Source: Rhabdophis nuchalis
Taxonomy: Eukaryota > Chordata > Lepidosauria > Squamata > Natricidae
Direction of reading: 5' to 3'
NCBI GenBank assembly: GCA_039707465.1
Contig: CM077644.1
Location: forward strand, 200,853,962-200,917,961
DNA length: 64,000 nt
In this document: positions 23,680 through 37,439 of the stretch, piece by piece
Numbering within the stretch: the first letter of the stretch is position 1
Layout of the letters: each line of letters starts with the position of its first letter
Made by a program: the position numbers and the translations under genes
The notes under the pieces: model-generated
Seen by the model: only the letters and a program-made list of their open reading frames with translations
Told to the model about the DNA's origin: nothing
The model's database searches: none

Positions 23680-26160
23680 AAAATATGGCTAGATTAGATC
23701 ATCACTTCATATGTCTGGGAGCTGCACATTTAGAGATGCTATCAATTTATAATACTCTAGCTTAGTGTGATTGTTCTAAAATCTCAGTTTATTCATGACG
23801 ACAAAATTAGAGAATTTTTTTAAAAAGTCAGTCTTCTTTGTTTTTCTAAAGCTGCCATTTTCAGTGGGACCTTTCAATGGTTAAAACTGTCATAATAATG
23901 GCTAAAAATAACTGATTATGCATATGTTTTGCTTCAACATGTAGTCCATTTGAGAAAAATGTAGTCCGGAAGAATCTGCAATTTTACCCCACATTGGCTG
24001 GGGGTGGAGATAATTTGTTGTGGTGAGAGGAGAAAGTTCAGTTGTTGGCTGTACCAAATAGCTTTCATTCAGGTGCTTAGAGTTATTGTGTCAAAGCAAT
24101 AAAAGTATGCCAGGTTATAGCAGCAGTTTTATCTTTGGGAAAAGGCCAGATTTAAACCTTACAGAGGTTCTCCTTCTACAGAGGAGAAGGAGTTAAGAAT
24201 TATATAAAGTTCTTCTTCTTAAATGACTCTGATGAAAAGACAGAAGATTTTTAAAAAGAGAGATTATCAGGTCCAAGTGCTATTAAAGGAGTATGTTAAA
24301 TTATTCATATTTGATAAGGACTTTAATTTGGCTAATAAGGTCCTTCATATGAATATCCTCTCAATCTCTCACCTCAATCTCTCACTCCAATATTTCAAAC
24401 CAGTTCTCATTTCAAATTATCTTTCCCCAAACTTTATAAAATTCCTGTATAGCAGTTTAGGATGGTGAATACAGGGTTCCTATTAATATTTTAGTCCTGC
24501 TTGACCTCATGCACACTGTAAGTTTGTCTTGTTTTGCTTTACTCTTTTGTTCATTTGGGCCAACCAGGCTAATTCACACATTGGCTTATGATATCCAATA
24601 GATATTCTAGCAGATACTTTGTTAAATCCATTTATCTTTATGATACCTGAAAATAACCTCGATACTGTAATTTGTAGGTACTTCAGCTAATTACAAATAA
24701 TTGGCTAAAGAAACTGAACACGTTACACACAAACCAGGCAAAATGTAATTTAAAGATAAAAATATTGGAAGCAAACATGAAGATAACATATGGAACTGAG
24801 GACATCTACTGACAGATGGAAAGAATTATTTCTTTTATAAATCGGGTGGCTGGTGAGAGAAGAAATAATACAGCTTTTTTGTAGTTTTGTATGTTGAATA
24901 CAAAAGTAACCCAAGCTAGCAGGGTGAATATTGAGAAATGTATTTTAGTTCAGTGATATCTAAAGGCTCACAGAGGTTTATTATGAATTTTCAGACGAGA
25001 AAAAAAATATGAAAATTTCAGAATTGAAAATTTCCCTGATTGTAATTCTTGTGGGTTCTTGGGATTGATCAGAGAAGGCATAGCATACAAGAGCCTTCTC
25101 ATGAACCAGGCCATTTTTTTCTTTTTATTTGTGGCATATCAAAATCTTTTTATTTGTGGCATGTCAAGATTGGAAAGATACAAATTTCTGAATGACATCG
25201 ACTCTTTCAGTCAAACAATTATGCAATTGGCATTCAGCTAATGCATACAAGCAGAGTTTCTTGTCCCTTTCTGGCATCTCCTTTCAAAAGAAATGGGATG
25301 TAATGAATTACTTTACCAAGTAGGTGTAACTGCTCTACCATTTTGAGATTAACTATCTCTCTGCTTGTAGTAGTATTGCTTCTACAAATGACATTTGCCT
25401 ACTCTAAGCTGAAGCCAGGTATGCAGCTTTATTAAATTCTCAGGAGAATTAATAAACGTTTTCACTTAAAACTTTGCTGGCAATCATTTGTACTTAGTGC
25501 TAGCTTAAACTTCTTCTTGTTGCCTTTGAAGCTTCTTCTTCCTCTAACATCTTCACTGGGTAGGCACATCCCACACCATGTTGCTCCCCTACTTACATAG
25601 CAGTTTCTGTACTGTTGATCTCTCTTTGGAGATCTGAATAAAGCACCTCCCACTCTGATTCAAAGACCAATCCCACAAAGTTTCTGCCAGCTTTTTAGTC
25701 CATTTCAACATTTCCCCCTCATATGTGGGTGTGAAATCTTATCCATTTGTTTTTTTGCCCCAGATCATTTTCTATCCTCAGGCTATCAAGTTATCACATA
25801 TTATCACCAGAAATATAGTTTGTATGTTGGAACATTATGTGACAAGATTGCAGAAGTTTGCCTTCTGCATCTGTCCTGGCAATTTCTATATGGGGATTCT
25901 GAGTCAGTCTGAAAGCAACTCTTGATCTCTGTGTTTCTACAATTTTAGTAGTGTTGGAGAGCTGAAATAAAGTTTTTCCAGCTTAGTTGTGAAATTGAAA
26001 TCTCTATCAAGCTAAATTTTTGTTTCTTTTGCTTTCATTCTATTTCACATTGTAGGAGACTGTTGCTTCATACCTCTTTCCATTTCCTAAACTTAATCTA
26101 TAAAGGAAAACAAGGTGGACACTTGCTGCTCCCCTGAAATAGTCCAGAAGAAAGAAGTAG
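23680..26160. other. Intergenic DNA, no gene seen
   Basis: No gene supported. A local tandem duplication of about 26 bases with tttttatttgtggcat lies at 25121-25172. A stretch near 25500-25700 ends in gaataaagcacctccc, which could be an old LTR polyadenylation region, but nothing else supports that. Confidence 0.5.
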
Positions 26161-26169
26161 GGCTTCAAA

Positions 26170-26340
26170 TTGAGAAGAGTTTTATCAGTCAAGTCATCCC
26201 TGAGGTTAGCTGGCTTCTTGCAGACATTTCATTATCCAACTAAGAAACATCATCAGGATCTAGATTCTAGAATCTAGCTGTGTAATGAAATGTCTGTAGG
26301 CAAACAACCAAACTCAGAAAGTACCCAGGTCTACTCTACA
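26170..26340. repeat. Inverted pair of a Penelope-like repeat end
   Basis: The word gcagacatttcattatccaa followed by catcatcagg (reverse) faces aatgaaatgtctgtaggcaa plus acaacc (forward), meeting at the palindrome ctagattctagaatctag. The family core (gatgatgtt, then gaaa-gtctg-aag-aaacaacc) recurs at 28166-28240 and 42820-42870. Confidence 0.5.
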
Positions 26341-27356
26341 AAGTTCAACCATGAGCTACATGTCTTCTTCAAATCACTATGATATTTGAACTTCTTTTTT
26401 CCTTCTTGCCTCTTTAGATTGAGTAGGGATAAAGGGCTTATTATTACTGTACTTTATAACAGTAAAATATGAAGAAGTTATTTCCATTCATTGTATTCAA
26501 CATTTCAAGTCAGTAGATATGAAGACAATCATATTTCTGCAGAGTCTGGAAAGGGAAAGCAGAAACAGTGTGTTTTTATTTCATTTTTAATAGTACAAAC
26601 AGTGTAGGTGTGGGCAAATTGGTCCAATGCCTAATATGGATTAGGAGTACCCATCTCCTCCCTGATTATTTCCTGGGTGTTGAAGTGTCATTGTATTTTC
26701 TGTTCCAAGGGACTGTGAAGTAGCAGGAGGCTATAAGCATAAAATGCTTATTTAATCATAATAAAACATATTCAACATCTCTTGCTCACAATGTTATTCT
26801 TACTTGTACCTTTTCCCCCTCTTTCTTTCAATCACTTTTGAGAAATATTAGGTCTGGGTAAGGCTTCATTTGAAGAAGAGCAGCACTATTTACCTCATTG
26901 AGGCACTTATGGCATCCTACTGCATTGTGCAAAGTTTTTATTGATCAGAGGAATGTGTGCAGGCATCATAAATTAAACAGAGCTAATACACACAGACAAG
27001 CCCCAAGAATCAATTTGAGAATAAATACTGCTGCATTGAATCCCATAAAATGGAGATCCCTAATCTGAGCCAAGCTATGGGCAACTAAAATTATGAAAAC
27101 AGAGAAGCTATGGTTGCCTACCTCATGTACCTCATGTTTATTTCAGGCCATTAAGTTTCTTGGCCATACAGGTCAACCAGTAACATAACACAGCCCTGCA
27201 TAACCAACAGGTAGATTAGACCAATGGGATAAATCTAAACAAAATTGTATTGCATTAGGAGGTTTATAATATGCTTTGGAAATTGATCGTAAATTACTTG
27301 TTTCAATGCCTTTGTAAATTTGACATTGTTAAACAAATGATTGTTAGTGAAGGACA

Positions 27357-27452
27357 ACTGTAGCCCAAGGTCAACCAGCTGGCTTTGTGCCTAAGGTAGA
27401 ACTGGAACACACAGTTTCCTCATTTCTAGCTTAATGTCTTAACCACTACTGT
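27357..27452 (-). repeat. MIR/CORE-SINE-like fragment
   Basis: Contains gcccaaggtcaaccagctgg and ends cttaaccactact. Same family as 3646 and 19560. Confidence 0.5.
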
Positions 27453-27794
27453 AATAAAAAGTGAAACAATCCACTGGAAAAAATATTATTAATATAGCAA
27501 ATAATTGGTGACAATTCAACTTTTACAGGGTTTTTACAAGGCAAACTGCATTAAGGTAGACAGACTCAGAACAATGAGGGCTATGTGGTTAGAAGACCAG
27601 ATTAGGAACAGATAGTCATGGAGAAAATCTATGTTGTTGCTAACAGTTGACAACTTGATAGCACATAATGAGTCAATCACTGACTCTTTGAATGGTGGTT
27701 TCAAGAATCTTGTACAAGTAAAATATGATTGTATGTTTGAACTAAGATATTGCTTGTTTAAGAGAAGCTATTCAATACAGACAGATACTTACTT

Positions 27795-28260
27795 AAGTGA
27801 AAAGTCTAAATGTGCCAATAAAATATATTGGCACATTCCTAGGAGCCTGGCACTGGCAAATTGGCCATCAACAGACACCTATACATAAACAACATCTATA
27901 TACCATTCAGAAGAGACAATCAACAAGCCAAAAAGGGAACAAAAAGAGCAGAACACCTCTTCACCAGCAATTAACACAAAGGAGCAGAGATTAACACGAA
28001 GATTAACATTAGACCAACAATTAGGAAGCAAAAATAACTCAGTCAAGGAACTGCCAAATAAACTAAAGGTTTATTTAAAGCCCAATCAAAGAACCATCAA
28101 AACCACCCCCGCCAACACTGACAGGACAAGCCAATAGAGTATAAAATGAGAGCAAACCCCATTCCCTACTTGCACTGATGATGTTGCCTAGTTTGTGTAA
28201 GGAAACATCTGAAAAAAACAACCAAGTTCAGCGACCACAAGACCCCTCATGCTATATATT
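27795..28260 (+). mobile_element. Probable Penelope-like retroelement 3' part
   Basis: A degenerate frame encodes LAWHWQIGHQQTPIHKQ-like text and tandem Lys/Gln-rich residues. It is followed by aactgacaggacaagccaat-type text and the family terminus gatgatgttgcctagtttg with ggaaacatctg. The reverse complement of 42820-43200 matches it through ccattcaagagagacaatca, agcagagattaacac and the terminus. Assignment to Penelope-like elements is an inference. The repeat relationship is directly visible. Confidence 0.5.
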
Positions 28261-28339
28261 ATATTCAAATCAGGGATAAGGAAATTTGAAACTTTTGTTT
28301 TTGGACAAACTTTTATTCTTACCTCCTGTCATCGGCATT

Positions 28340-28642
28340 AATGGTGGGTTCTGGCCGGCACGCCCTGGTACAGGCGTACCAGTGGCAGCTGGGAGCACTG
28401 GCCACCGTACCGGAACAGTGTTTTGGAGGGCCCACCCGCCTGCCCACGTTCCTTACCTGTATTTAAGCCAACTGGGTTATTTGTGCAAGCGCACACAGCG
28501 TACGGCATCTTTGTGACCTCGGTGGAGCATCTGGAGCATCACAGGGCAATGGGTGTGGATGCATGCACAGTGAGCGTGCCCCAGGTGGATGCCCCGCCTC
28601 GTCGCAGCATACCAGTTGCCATGGGATCCAGAACCCACCAAT
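28340..28642. mobile_element. MITE with AATGGTGGGTTCTGG termini
   Basis: Inverted termini AATGGTGGGTTCTGG (28340) and CCAGAACCCACCAAT (28628) match in 14 of 15 bases. The interior includes gagggcccaccc and gcctgccc words that recur at 41729-41850, so that locus is a partial copy. Likely non-autonomous hAT-like. No target duplication is clear. Confidence 0.6.
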
Positions 28643-29189
28643 GATCAACACCTATACATACAATAAAAGGCCTAATTCATCCAGATAGCTTACTTCCCCA
28701 TTTCTCCAAGCTACTTTAAGGGGTAGGGACAACTTGGGATGAATAGGTTGTGCAACCAGTAGCAACTGGTCAATTTAATAACTGTTATAATAAAACTGTG
28801 ATTTAGTAAAACCAATAAAGTGGACTTTGTATTCAAAAATAATATTTTTTTATCTGATTAATATAATTTGCATACAGATTTCACTAGATAAATTGACATC
28901 ATGGTACTTCTCTTTTTTCTGTAATTTTCAATTTTCGGTAATTTTGGAATTAATTGTAAAATACAAGCAGCTTCTCATGGGAAACAGATCATGTTTTGGT
29001 TTTACAAGACATAACATAAATAAGCAATTTTATTATTTCAAAAACTGGACACTAGATGACAATATTTAATAGAGGGAACCAGAAAAATGCCTATTCTGCC
29101 AGAACATATTGGGTTAGCAAAAACAGAGATAAATGATTTTTCAGATATGTAGGCCCTATGTTATATGGGGCTGTATAAATAATAAACAG

Positions 29190-30062
29190 CATCTTAATCT
29201 GTACTCAGAATCTGTTTGACAACCAATGCAGAATGTGCAACAGTAGTGATACATGGGCATGCTGATAAGATGCTCATTATTGAATGTACTGTTACATTTT
29301 GAAGTATTTGTAGCTTTTGAGTGTCTTCAAAGGCACCTCCATATAGACCAGATTGCAATAATCCAGTTCTGGGTGACCAGGGCATCAGTAACTATATGAA
29401 TATCCTCTCAATTAAACATAGGACACAATTGGTACATCAGATAAACCTGTTCAAAGACACTCCTTTCCACAGCTTCCACCTGTTCCTCAAACAGTAGCTA
29501 CAGGTACAGCAGGATCTCCAAGTTGTGCACCAATCTTGAATGAGGAAGAACATCCTCGTCCAATAACAACATTAGCAATATCCCTGGTCTCATGTGCCAA
29601 ACAGCCACAGCCATAGCCACTCAGTCTTGGCAGATTTGCACTGAAGTCTGTTCCCTCTGATCCAGACCCAAGCAGCCTTGAGACAGTGAGTCAATACATC
29701 AACAGTTTTATCTGTGAAGCTTAAAAGTTGAGGTGTATAGCTGAATATCATCAACATACTGGTGATACCAAACTATGAACTGGTGAATGACCTCACACAG
29801 TGATATCAAGCAGAAGAGAGGAGAATATTAATCCTTGAACAACCCACACATAAGCAACTGTAGACAAAATATCTCCTTCTCCATCAATACTGTCTAGAAA
29901 TGACTGCCGAGGAAGGACATGAACCATTGAAGCACAGTGACCAAGAGTCAACTGTTTGGGACCACGAGAAGTTTTTAAACATTGAAGATATCTTGTGGGC
30001 ATAGTTACATAATGTTTGCTATGGTGGGTGTTCCAATTACAGTACTCTGATATGCTCCACAA
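29190..30062 (-). pseudogene. Old, degenerate CR1/L3-type LINE (endonuclease to RT region)
   Basis: On the + strand the recurring words cattttgaagtatttgtagc, ccagattgcaataatccag, gttgtgcaccaatc and catcaacatactggtgatac appear in the order expected from the reverse complement of an old CR1/L3 ORF2. The region near 61240-61990 shows the same order. Many stops, so an ancient dead copy. Confidence 0.5.
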
Positions 30063-33000
30063 GAAAGTGTTGCAGCCTTACACTATTTTATTCTCCAAAA
30101 ATATATACAGACACTAGTTTGGGTCCAAAGAACAGGTTTGGAATATAAGTTTTGCCTGAGACTGGCTTCCCATTCAACTTAATAGTACTAAAAATAATGA
30201 CAATGAATCATGCCCTTCATCCATATAGCAATGTTAACAGAATCTATTTACCAATGAAAATAGGTGTGCGTGGAATGTTACAAGTATACTAGATAGTCAA
30301 AGAAGAAAAAAAGGCATTAGAAGAACATTTGAAGGGCAACAAAGAAGATGCACTGAAACTATGAAGGCTTACTGAGCACTAAAGAGACCAAGATAACCCT
30401 TAGTAAGAAAGATCAAATGAAGAATAGAAAAGAGACATGGCAAGGCAAAGTATTATATAGCTACTGCATTAAAAAAGCGGACAAAGCAGATAACAAGCTA
30501 AATGGCTAAAAGAGAAGTTGAAGAAAGAGACCAAGGGTCTACTTATGGATTATAATAATGAAAGATAATAATAATAGGCGCCTTGGGTGCAATTTCAACA
30601 AAACTGGAACACAATCAGCATTGATAAAACCATCAGCCAATTACAAAAGGCACATTTATTTGAAACAGCTTACATTCTCTGATTGTACCTTTAACAATAT
30701 CAAACAATATCTGCCTATCCCAGATCCTTGGGAAGGACTCATACATAGGTGAAATGTCAAATCCAGCCGAAACATCTGGCTGACTATTATTCTATTATAT
30801 TTTGGTAGGCACCAAAAATATAATATGGAACATAATTGCCTCCAGAGACCTCAGTTGGAATTTAGGCTTTAAGCTTTAAATGGGAAACCTGCAAGGCTTC
30901 TGAAATTGATGTAAAAGTCTATTTCAATTTTTAAATATATAAAAATAAAATTGTATTTTTAAAAATCTGTTATGCATATTTAAACATTTCTCTTTCTGAA
31001 ATGTGCATTATTACCACATAAACTGAAATTTGTAAATACTATTCATTTTTCTTTTTAAACACATATGCACACAAATGGGGGGTGTCCTAGTTTAGAAATA
31101 GAGATTCTCACATATTTATAGCCATTATAATACCAATACTTTTGAAATTATAAAGTACAAGCAGCTTCTCAAAGATCATGTTTTGAAATATCACTGTTAA
31201 TGAGGAAGTGTTGAATCCATGCTATACAGATTAACATTAACTGAAGGTTTTTGGAGAAAAGAAATATAAACTATCTGGGACCTTTTTTTCTCTTATGCTG
31301 TCCTGTAAAATCATCAGTCCTGCTTAGTATACATCAGAATATATCTTGTAAATGACAATTTGCTAAAATACATTAAATTTTGCTACTGTTGATGTAAAAG
31401 CTGTAAAAGCTAGTACCAGAATAGTATCCTATTTGATATAAAGTGGCAAGTGTTGTGTTTTATTACAGCAGTTGGCTGAATAAGCTTCCTGATGTTATCT
31501 GCTTATAATAGTAGCTACTCACTCCAGTCTTCAGGTGCTGTTAATGCAAAAATAAGGCTTAGAAAATGCTGGGAAGAGGAAAAGCTACCAAAGATACAAT
31601 TATGTCACCAAAAATTGACGGCAAAGGAACATAAATCCATCAAGCCTACTTGCTCATCATTTGAGCTGACCCCAAGTTTGAGAACTTTGCCTAAGGCCAT
31701 CCCAGAGAGAGGTGTAATGTCAGCTGGGGGCACATGCAACCTTACTACTATAATATTGTTCCTGCTACAAAAACTGTAGCCAGCTAATCTATATCTTATG
31801 TGCAAAATAAAATCCCACGTGCCTTAAATTACTGGAGCAAGACCATTAACCTCTCACTTAAAAAGCTCTAGTAACACACAATTATGTTGATATAGTTAAG
31901 CTTAACCTAGCAATTAAACTTTAATGGCCAAGACATAGAGAATGTCCTGGGGATTAATGGCAAATGAGTACAATTCACCTCAGGTCAGCAATTCTCCTCT
32001 GAACAGACTAGTCTTTGAAGAAGTTGCTGCTAGGGGCCATAGTTGTTAGCCTCCCAAGAGGATGATAACTTGGCCTTTTCATCTATATTAGTGGGAAGAA
32101 GGAGAGCTGAAAAAACTAATTCTAATGGTTCTATTTCAACCTATAAACACTTTATTAATATTTAGTACTGCAATCCACCGAGTGACATATGCATATTACT
32201 TCAAAGAACTAAGCGAGGCCAGAAAGAATTGCCCTTGTGATCTTTGGTCAAAATTCGCTCAGGAATGGTTCATTTGCTTTCCATTACATGTTTCAGGCAA
32301 GGACAAGAGTGGACAAAAAAGTAATGGGAGGATCAGGATGAAATTATTTTAACATCAACTGCAAGTTACTATTAGGAAATACATTCCATTATCCTCTAGA
32401 TAGAATGATTACTGATGACTTTACTTATTTAAGCAGGAAGCTAGTAAAAAGTGGGTTTGTGTGACATTTTATCCATGATTAACTTAACCACATTCAACTG
32501 ACTGGATTTGCACAATTCTAAGCTAATTACCTAGACTGGGTTCATACTACTTACTATCCTAGAATACAAATCACTGGGTAAGGGTTATTGTGTCCACTCA
32601 GAGGAGAAATTTTGGGTTGTAGACATGCGTACCAGAGCTGATGGAACAGCTTCCCTCCTGTTACTGGCCAAATTATAAAGGATTCCCTTTTTTTAGTCCA
32701 TTCAAGATTCTCTTGGTGAAACATCCAAAGAACCATTTATTTAGTTTATTAAATCAATTTGTTGCCAATTTCATTTTGAAGCAACAATTGTTGTGTCTAC
32801 AGGGTTGTGAAAAGTCCCCCTTTTGTCACAACCATATAAAAACGATTAAGCTAAAGGAGAAATTGTGGGAGACCTAAAGTCATCCATTGAGGTCTAAAAT
32901 CACCCATCTGAATGAGGCTCCATGCTCTGAGTTTAACATCTTTATCATTATTCTATTTTGTCTTTGTAGCAGAACACTTGTATCCATGGGGGGTTACTGA

Positions 33001-33739
33001 AATGTTCCAATTTCTAATGAAAATGCAAATCTGATGCATTCAAATGTGCAAATGATGATGCATTTAAAAAAGGCTGTTGAAATGAGGAGCCTAGAGATGG
33101 AAGAAACTCAGTCAAACATCTATGCAGAATTCCTTTGTAATAAGAATCTTCATGACTAATTGGAGAAAAAGCCCTGACTACAGCAATCTTCCTCCCCTGA
33201 TGTTTAGAGCTGGGAATACCACTAACAGAAACTGCCGGTGAAACATTCAACAAACTATCCCAAGCTAGTTACTTTTTCTTTTTAAATCAGACAAGATAGC
33301 AGCTGAAGCATGAACATTTATTATTTCAATTTCAATTCCTACTCTGTCTTTCGGCCCACAGGGTGCTCAAGGCATTTACTAGTGCAAAACAAAACAGGAA
33401 TAAAAATTGTAATAATTAATAATCCAACTTGAGTGCACTGTACAGGAAGTTGCCTGACCTCTTCCCTGAAGAGAGAAAGAGGATGAGTTGGAGGCTACTT
33501 GCAACTCCTGAGAGAAACCACACCATGGGAACAACACAGGAAACAACCTTTTCTGCCTACTTGAGACTTTAAAAAAACCCAGATTTTCACTAAAGAGTCA
33601 TTGTTCTGCAATTGCTTCACATCATCTTATTTGTTTATTATTACAATTTATGTAGCCACTCATCTCATATTTATGATTCTGGGAAACTTACATATATTGT
33701 TAAATAATTTGCTATTGTCCACTTCTACTTGCCACCAAA
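30063..33739. other. Intergenic DNA, no gene seen
   Basis: Mostly A/T-rich unique-looking DNA. I see no exon with plausible splice sites and no recognisable protein family. Confidence 0.55.
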
Positions 33740-33807
33740 ATGGATGGATGGATGGATGGATGGGTGGATGGATGGAAGGAAGGAAGGAAGGAAGGAAGGA
33801 AGGAAGG
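33740..33807. repeat. (GGAT)n(GGAA)n microsatellite
   Basis: About nine GGAT units followed by about eight GGAA units. Confidence 0.96.
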
Positions 33808-35165
33808 CTTTAACAATAAGCTCTCCACTTCTATTGTACTATTTTAGGACATATCTTCTCCTTCATCACAGCACAATCATGCTACAACAAAACAAATTTA
33901 TCTTGTTTTTCTTTGATTTTTCTTTGATATTGTTTCCAGACAAATATAATTAATCACTCAAGAACTGGTAGAATCAGGGAGTATTGTTTCCTTTATTCCA
34001 ATGCAGTTCAATGGGAGCTGTATAAAATTTGTTCAGTTTACATTTTGAAGGTAAAGTCTAGAGATGAACCCATTTTCATCCTTGTATCTCCCAGCCTTTA
34101 TGTTCCCCATTGGTATTTGATTTCTTTTAGTTCCTTTCATGCCATCATCTCATCCTATCCCATTCTATTTTCAACAGTAGCTTCTCTCCAGCCTTTCATC
34201 AAGTTGAAGAAAAGCAGAACTCCACTCCACTATTGTTTTGGTAATCAGAGGAGACATGTTTCACTTTATCTGCCAGTCTTCCTATATGTATCATTATCAC
34301 TCCTCTTCCTCCCCTTGAAGTAGCTTCTTATCCAACAGCTGTTCTGTTTAGTTTGTCTGAAACTATAGAAGATCTGATTGGTTACACAATCACAAGGTTT
34401 TTTTTCTCAGTTTTTTTCTCCCTCAGTTTTGGCTCCAAATTTGTGCCTTTCTATTTGTAACTTTAACTTGAAAGATGCTTAGTTGGGATTTAGGAAGAAG
34501 AGCAAACAAGAACATACAGACAGAGTCCTGTGGCACAGGAAATGGTAGTAGTCTTCCACATTGGGTGATGTTGTAGTTGTATTGTACTAAAGAAAGAGAG
34601 AGCAACAAAGTCAGAGGAGGCATAGATTTTTATAATTGCAGTAGGACATGGCAGTGATTGGAACTGATAAAATACTGTAGAACAAGATAGTGGATTAGCA
34701 GTGTGGACAGTAAATTTTACATGCTGGCATTGCAAGAATGGATGGGACTTTATAGCCCTGACTTTATTTTAGGTTAACAATGTAAAAAGACTCTCTTAAA
34801 CATCTCAGTGAGAGCACATCATTGAAAAGCTTTTGACACAATCCTGATACTAACAACAAATCTTCAACTATTCTTTGCAAGTAGATATTTAAATAAATAC
34901 TTATTGGCATAATTTTTTTTAAATGCCAAAGCAGAATGGCAAAGTGAGCCTTTCCTACTTGAAATGGGTAGGGCTGGGGAGGCTGCTGCAAAATAATCCT
35001 GGAATTTTTTGGTCATTCAACAATTTCTCATTATGTTTCTTCAAAGTGTCTCAGTCCTCAGATTCAATTGGCTCTTTTTTTTCATCTGACATAATGCTTG
35101 CTTTGTTCCAAAAATACAGGTATGCGAAGTAAAATGGAGCTAATTGATAAAGGGGAAAGAAGAAT
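33808..35165. other. Intergenic DNA, no gene seen
   Basis: Nothing supportable. Open frames are short and lack domains. Confidence 0.55.
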
Positions 35166-35600
35166 ATGGGTGCTCTCTACATGGGGCTTCCCTTGAGGTG
35201 CACCCGGAGGCTCCAGTTAGTACAGAACGTGGCCGCGCAGGGGATTCTAGGAGCTTCTAGATGCTCCCATGTGACACCTCTCCTGCGCAAGCTGCTCTGG
35301 CTCTCTGTGGCTTTCCGGGTGCGCTTCAAGGTGTTAGTAACCACCTTTAAAGCACTCCATGGCATGGGATCTGGCTATTTGCAAGACCGCCTCCTGCTAC
35401 CTAATACCTCCCACTGACCAGTCCGCTCCCACAGAGAGGGCTCCTCAGGGTGCCGTCAGCTAGGCAATGTCGGCTGGCGACTCCCAGGGCGAGAGCCTTC
35501 TCTGTGGCTGCTCCTGCCCTCTGGAATGACCTACTCCCTGACCTTTGCACGATCACCGACCTGCGCCTTTTCCGCCGGGCTTTGAAGACCGGCGGAAAGG
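35166..35600 (+). pseudogene. CR1/L3-type LINE fragment, 5'-truncated
   Basis: Reads ALYMGLPLRCTRRLQLVQNV, LGASRCSHVTPLLRKLLWL, FRVRFKVLVTTFKALHGMG and then, frameshifted, PVRSH-type text up to a WNDLP-like motif. It corresponds to the C-terminal third of the ORF2 in the 38-kb copy. Its 3' UTR appears displaced to 36466-36612 by later insertions. Confidence 0.8.
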
Positions 35601-35734
35601 CGGAAGCCTTTCTTTAAAAACATTCCCCAATCCTGGAGGATGAAAATGGGGGAACGGGAGGGGCCACAGCTCCGCCCACTGGAGGTCAGGGAGAGAAAGA
35701 CACAATTGCTAAAAGACTCAGAGCTCACAAATGA

Positions 35735-35742
35735 CTTTTTTC

Positions 35743-35774
<32 letters not shown>

Positions 35775-36217
35775 TTAATTTCTTGACCGCTCCCTCTCCC
35801 CATAGGGACTCGGAGAGGTGCACAGGGAAACTAAAACAATAAATATACAATCAATGTACAGACATATTAAAAACAAATTAAACGATACCTGTGCTAAAAT
35901 ACCCATTCACATACTAAAATTCCCACTTAACAGCTAAAACCCCATAGAGAGAGACTAACCTAGGCCGGCCAAGCAGAAAAGATATGTTTTTAATTTCAGA
36001 CGGAAGGAACGGAAGTCCGTGGTCGTTCTAATGTCGGGGGGAAGGTCATTCCAGAGGGCTGGGCCCGCCACAGAGAGAGCCCTTCCCCTGGGCGTCGCCC
36101 GCTGACAAAGTCTAGTGGACGGCACCCGGAGAAGTCCCTCTCTGTGGGAGCGGATCGGCCGTGAGGATGTGTGAGGCAGGATCCGATCCCGCAGATAGCT
36201 AGGTCCCGAGCCATGGT
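35735..36217 (-). pseudogene. Opposing CR1/L3 LINE 3' fragment
   Basis: On the + strand it begins with the reversed tail (an (AAT)n run at 35746-35774, then ttgaccgctccctctcccc). It continues with the reverse complement of the ORF2 C-terminus; the minus strand encodes YNHGSGPSYLRDRI-like and HRERLLRVPSTRLC-like text. It lies head-to-head with the fragment at 35166-35600. Confidence 0.75.
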
Positions 36218-36224
36218 ATAACCT

Positions 36225-36465
36225 TTATTTGGATGTTTATAGAAACAAATGATCGATTGCATGAATATAAAATGATATATTTGTATCTCTTTCCACTTTG
36301 TAGGGAAATGAAAAATGTATTGTATTTCCTTTTTTTTTTTTTTGGTATGAAGCCTTGGAGGGGGCTGACACCTCCGACATAGATGTCCTCAAAATATCTT
36401 TTTAACACCTTATACCCTTTTCCTGATTTTAAAATTTGTAAAAACCAATAAAACTTTTTTTCAAA
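36225..36465 (+). repeat. Possible L1 3' end
   Basis: Contains a pyrimidine run, agccttggagggggctgaca and a terminal aaaaaccaataaaacttttt, similar to L1 3' UTR ends with a polyadenylation signal. Identification is tentative. Confidence 0.35.
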
Positions 36466-36612
36466 ATCAGGCGTACTATTTAATAGATTTTTAATTGTAT
36501 TTTAATTGTTTTATATTAGTGATTTTATACTAGTTGATTTTATTGAGGCCTGTACACCGCCCTGAGTCCCGCTGGGAGAAGGTGCGGTATAAAAATTCAA
36601 AAATAAATTCAA
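36466..36612 (+). repeat. CR1/L3 LINE 3' UTR and tail
   Basis: Contains the family 3' hairpin words ccgccctgagtcccgctggg and agaaggtgcggtataaaaat, then a (AAATTC)-like tail. It most likely belongs to the body at 35166-35600, split by the intervening insertions. Confidence 0.65.
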
Positions 36613-37439
36613 AAATACATATTATGCTTAAACTAAAGTACAGTTTGCTTGTTTATGGTTGAACAGATTGTGTAAATCTAATATCTGCTGTTTTTAAGCC
36701 AATTCTTAAAGTTTTGCATATGATATAAAGCCAACCTATCTTGGTTTATTCAAGAATTGGTGATTAAGCAAATCATGGTGAGCCATGGTGTTGGAATAAA
36801 GTCATAAAAGGGAATTTTGTACAAATCCTAATAGAAAACGTTTAAGATTTAAAATTCATGTGTCTGGTTTCTTACAGCAATGTAACATTGATGAAAATAA
36901 AAATAAGTTATCTTTACACTAATTAAAATCAATTTTTATTTCATTTCTCATTTATAATCATATATAAATATATAACTACAATATCAGAAAACTTTCAATG
37001 TTGGGTTTTCTCTCATATAAAGTATGAATTTCAGACAGAAAAGCTATGGTATTTCTCCATTAGAGGGAGCCAAAATCTTTTACTCAAAATTGTAACGTAA
37101 CATTCATCAACTTAATGAAATGAAAAGTAAAATGAATGAAATTAAATCTTAATATGATTTATGATATTGCATTTAACCACAGGAGTGTAACTTTAAAAAA
37201 GTACTTGAAAAAAATACTGGACTTGGAGGCATTGTAGAAGTGAGAGACTTTCAAAACTTTTCAGTGAACAATTCTAATCAACAGTAACACTTTTAAGCAA
37301 GTGTACAATCAAGTCTTATTGGTATGGGCCAACAAGTGCATGTTTATCCTGGACTTATTAAAAAATACTTAGTTTTCTACTCATAAAAGTATACTTTTAT
37401 ACTTACCTATATTTGATTTCAGTGTTATCTGATGCCAAA
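36613..37439. other. Intergenic DNA, no gene seen
   Basis: A/T-rich stretch with no supportable feature. Confidence 0.55.
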
